From contig NZ_CP046232.1 in assembly GCF_012563325.1 (NCBI RefSeq), positions 2,321-66,320 of the forward strand: 64,000 nt of DNA, written 5' to 3'. The notes under the pieces are model-generated. The model did not search any database. It was not told the DNA's origin and saw nothing but the letters and a program-made list of their open reading frames with translations. The position numbers and the translations under genes were made by a program. This DNA comes from Enterobacteriaceae endosymbiont of Plateumaris braccata. GTDB lineage: Bacteria > Pseudomonadota > Gammaproteobacteria > Enterobacterales > Enterobacteriaceae. Shown one piece after another: positions 61,834-64,000 of the stretch; position 1 is the first letter of the stretch; each line of letters begins with the position of its first letter.

Positions 61834-62763
61834 ATGAATGTTAAAGTAAACAAAATAATTAAAAAAAATCAATATACTAATTTAGTTACTAAAGCAACAA
61901 ATTTAGCTATTTTATTATCTTTAACATTATTAATAATGAAAATATTAGCTTGGTGGTATACTAAATCTATTAGTATGTTGGCTGCATGTATAGATTCTTT
62001 AGTAGATATTACTTCCTCAACAATTAACTTATTTATTATATTTTATTCATTACAACCAGCAGATTCAGAACATACTTTTGGTCATGGTAAAGCTGAATCA
62101 TTATCAGCATTAGCACAAAGTATGTTTATTTCAGGTTCAACTTTATTTTTATGTTTAAATAGTATTAAATATTTATCTAATCCTGAAAAATTACATTATC
62201 CAATAATTGGAATATTAGTAATAATAATTTCATTTTTTTTAACTTTAATCTTAGTTATATTTCAAAAAAAAGTTATATATAAAACAAATAGTCAAGCAAC
62301 TCATGCTGATATGATACATTATGAATCAGATATATTAATTAATAGTGCAATTTTAATTGCTTTAGTTTTAAACTATTTTGGAATACATAGAGCAGATTCA
62401 TTAATAGCATTAATAGTAGGCTTATTTATTTTTTATAATGCATTTAAAATTGGATATAAAGCAATTCAATCTTTATTAGATCAAGCTTTGCCTAATAAAG
62501 AAAAAAAAATAATAATAAATTTAGTAAGTTCATGGCCAGGAGTAAAAGGAGCACATCAATTAAAAACTAGAAAATCTGGTCCAACACGTTTTATTCAATT
62601 ACATTTAGTATTAGATGATTATTTACCTTTATTAGAATCACATTCTATTGCAGAACAAATAGAATTAGCTTTAAATAAAAAATTTCCTAATTCAGATATA
62701 ATAATACATCAAGATCCATATTCAGTGGTTTCAGAACAGTATAAAGGATATTTTAAAAATTAA
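61834..62763 (+). CDS. fieF: Cation-efflux transporter FieF (CDF family)
   Basis: Inner-membrane Zn/Fe-proton antiporter. 309 residues, E. coli 300. Six membrane segments between about 15 and 210. Metal site A residues are seen in CIDSLVDI (Asp pair, about 52-59) and MIHYESD (His and Asp, about 161-167); HTFGHGKAESL (about 77-87) is conserved. The cytoplasmic domain has SWPGVKGAHQLKTRKSGPTRF. ATAGGAA lies about 11 bases before the ATG. Next to pfkA, as in E. coli. Confidence 0.95.
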   Translation: MNVKVNKIIKKNQYTNLVTKATNLAILLSLTLLIMKILAWWYTKSISMLAACIDSLVDITSSTINLFIIFYSLQPADSEHTFGHGKAESLSALAQSMFISGSTLFLCLNSIKYLSNPEKLHYPIIGILVIIISFFLTLILVIFQKKVIYKTNSQATHADMIHYESDILINSAILIALVLNYFGIHRADSLIALIVGLFIFYNAFKIGYKAIQSLLDQALPNKEKKIIINLVSSWPGVKGAHQLKTRKSGPTRFIQLHLVLDDYLPLLESHSIAEQIELALNKKFPNSDIIIHQDPYSVVSEQYKGYFKN

Positions 62764-62809
62764 AAATATAAAATTTAATTTAAAGATTTAAAATAAAAAA
62801 GAGGTTTTT

Positions 62810-63772
62810 ATGATTCGTAAAATAGGTATTCTTACTAGTGGTGGTGATTCTCCAGGAATGAATGCTGCTATTAGAGGTATTGTAAGAACTGCAATAGGTA
62901 ATGATATTGAAGTATTTGGAATATATGATGGTTATTTAGGTCTATGTAGTAATAATATAAAAAAATTAAATAGACATAGTGTATCAGATATTATTAATAG
63001 GGGAGGTACTTTTTTAGGTTCAGCAAGATTTCCACAATTTAAAAATCTTAAAATACGTAAATTAGCTATTAAAAATATGAAAAATTATGGTATTGATGCT
63101 TTGGTAGTTATTGGGGGTGATGGATCTTATATGGGTGCAAAATCTTTAACAGAAATGGGTTTTCCATGTATTGGTATACCAGGAACTATTGATAACGATG
63201 TAGCAGGTACAGATTATAGTATTGGATATTTTACAGCATTAGAAACAGTTGTTCAAGCTATTGATCGTTTAAGAGACACTTCTTCGTCTCATCAGCGTAT
63301 ATCATTAGTAGAAATAATGGGAAGATATTGTGGAGATTTAACTTTAGCTGCTGCTATTGCTGGAGGATGTGAATTTATTGTTTTACCAGAAATTACTTAT
63401 AATCAAAATGATTTAGTAAATGAAATTAAATTAGGAATAGACAAAGGTAAAAAACATGCTATAGTATTAATTACAGAATACATTTGTGATATTAATAAAT
63501 TAGCAAAGTTTATTGAAACAAAAATACAACGTGAAACAAGAACAACTGTATTAGGTCATATTCAAAGAGGTGGTTCTCCTGTTGCTTATGATAGAATTTT
63601 AGCTTCTCGTATGGGAGCATATTCAGTAGAACTATTATGTAAAGGATATGGTGGGAGATGTATAGGAGTTATAAATGATAAAATGGTTCATAATGATATT
63701 ATTTATGCTATCAAAAAAATGCAAAGAGTTTTTAATAATGATTTATTAGAGACCGCTAAAAAATTATATTAA
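62810..63772 (+). CDS. pfkA: 6-phosphofructokinase PfkA
   Basis: ATP-dependent committed step of glycolysis. 320 residues, the same as E. coli. [15 protein letters not shown] (about 9-23), the ATP site GGDGSYMGA (about 102-110), catalytic [13 protein letters not shown] (about 123-135; Asp127) and the effector-binding region GGRCIG (near 280) are conserved. AGAGG precedes the ATG. It implies glucose-6-phosphate or fructose-6-phosphate is still burnt through glycolysis. Confidence 0.98.
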   Translation: MIRKIGILTSGGDSPGMNAAIRGIVRTAIGNDIEVFGIYDGYLGLCSNNIKKLNRHSVSDIINRGGTFLGSARFPQFKNLKIRKLAIKNMKNYGIDALVVIGGDGSYMGAKSLTEMGFPCIGIPGTIDNDVAGTDYSIGYFTALETVVQAIDRLRDTSSSHQRISLVEIMGRYCGDLTLAAAIAGGCEFIVLPEITYNQNDLVNEIKLGIDKGKKHAIVLITEYICDINKLAKFIETKIQRETRTTVLGHIQRGGSPVAYDRILASRMGAYSVELLCKGYGGRCIGVINDKMVHNDIIYAIKKMQRVFNNDLLETAKKLY

Positions 63773-63807
63773 TTTTTAATTTAAAAATATAATTACTTGA
63801 GAAAATA

Positions 63808-64000
63808 ATGAATAAAATAAAAATTTTTAAAAGAAATATAACAGGAAAAAAATCAAATAAATGGTTACGTATTAATGGTAAAATACCAGCTATAATATAT
63901 GGAAATAAAAAAAAAGAAATCTCTATTTTTATTAAAAATAAAGATTTATTAAATATAAATAATAATTTATTAAGTAATAAATATCATATATTACAATTAA
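63808..64000 (+). CDS. rplY: 50S ribosomal protein L25 RplY, cut by the window edge
   Basis: The first 64 codons of a 5S-rRNA-binding ribosomal protein; it runs off the end of the window. KKSNKWLRINGKIPAIIYGNKK (about 14-35) matches the E. coli [21 protein letters not shown] region, which is diagnostic of L25. ATG at 63808 with TTGAGAA about 8 bases upstream, 36 bp after pfkA. E. coli RplY is 94 residues, so about two thirds is visible. Confidence 0.9.
   Translation, partial: MNKIKIFKRNITGKKSNKWLRINGKIPAIIYGNKKKEISIFIKNKDLLNINNNLLSNKYHILQL

Overview
The window looks like a piece of the reduced, very AT-rich chromosome of an obligate, insect-symbiont-type member of the Enterobacterales. Nearly every protein reads as a close but AT-drifted counterpart of its Escherichia coli homologue. 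Intergenic stretches are short and almost pure A+T. I see no mobile elements, phage genes or CRISPR arrays. Gene order still follows the E. coli-like ancestor with genes cut out: 5S-murB, mreB-mreC-(four genes gone)-tldD, folD-tRNA-Arg(UCU), tRNA-Val/Lys-gltX, rpoH-(ftsXE gone)-ftsY-rsmD-tusA, recA-(recX gone)-alaS-csrA-tRNA-Ser-tRNA-Arg, hisS-(yfgM gone)-bamB-der, ribD-ribE-nusB, leuABCD and fieF-pfkA. The genus cannot be named from the sequence alone. The genetic code is the standard bacterial one: TGA is used as stop and TGG as Trp.

Layout. 1-3123 holds 23S and 5S rRNA, the tail of an rrn operon whose 16S lies outside the window. 3148-8756 carries cell-wall and shape genes (murB, mreB, mreC), a type II dehydroquinase (aroQ), a broken tldD and the sulfur-relay gene tusE. 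8812-16070 has five small RNA genes including RNase P RNA, plus rsmI, folD, metB, gltX, hspQ and alr. 16192-21408 is an intact glutathione-type ABC importer, gsiABCD. 21413-30350 holds metG, ydjM, rnb, ssb, rpoH, ftsY, rsmD, tusA and recA. 30417-33647 is alaS, csrA and two tRNAs. 33716-47237 is a long minus-strand block: metE, dapD, ligA, cysS, dnaB, dusA, der, bamB, hisS. 47527-52019 has tadA, glyA, yajL, nusB, ribE and ribD. 52379-58705 is leuABCD, adk and dapA. 58697-64000 is glyS, glyQ, fieF, pfkA and the start of rplY.

How the genes fit together. The provisioning set is clear: leucine (leuABCD), lysine/diaminopimelate (dapA, dapD), methionine (metB, metE), chorismate (aroQ) and riboflavin (ribD, ribE), with one-carbon supply from glyA and folD. 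murB, alr, dapA/dapD and mreBC suggest the cell still makes peptidoglycan, and bamB that it still builds an outer membrane. The gsi importer could feed glutathione, hence cysteine, into metB and the TusA/TusE tRNA thiolation relay. Information processing is well kept, including recA, rpoH, csrA and seven aminoacyl-tRNA synthetases.

No exotic new system is evident. The most interesting signals are those of genome compaction and decay. The RNase P RNA gene starts with its -35 box inside the rsmI stop region and ends inside folD. tldD is broken by three lesions that are each the loss of one A. The TTG start codon of glyA sits in the loop of a perfect hairpin. Several otherwise intact essential enzymes (LigA, Der, Adk, RibD, GltX, RNase II) have changes at positions that are nearly invariant in their families.
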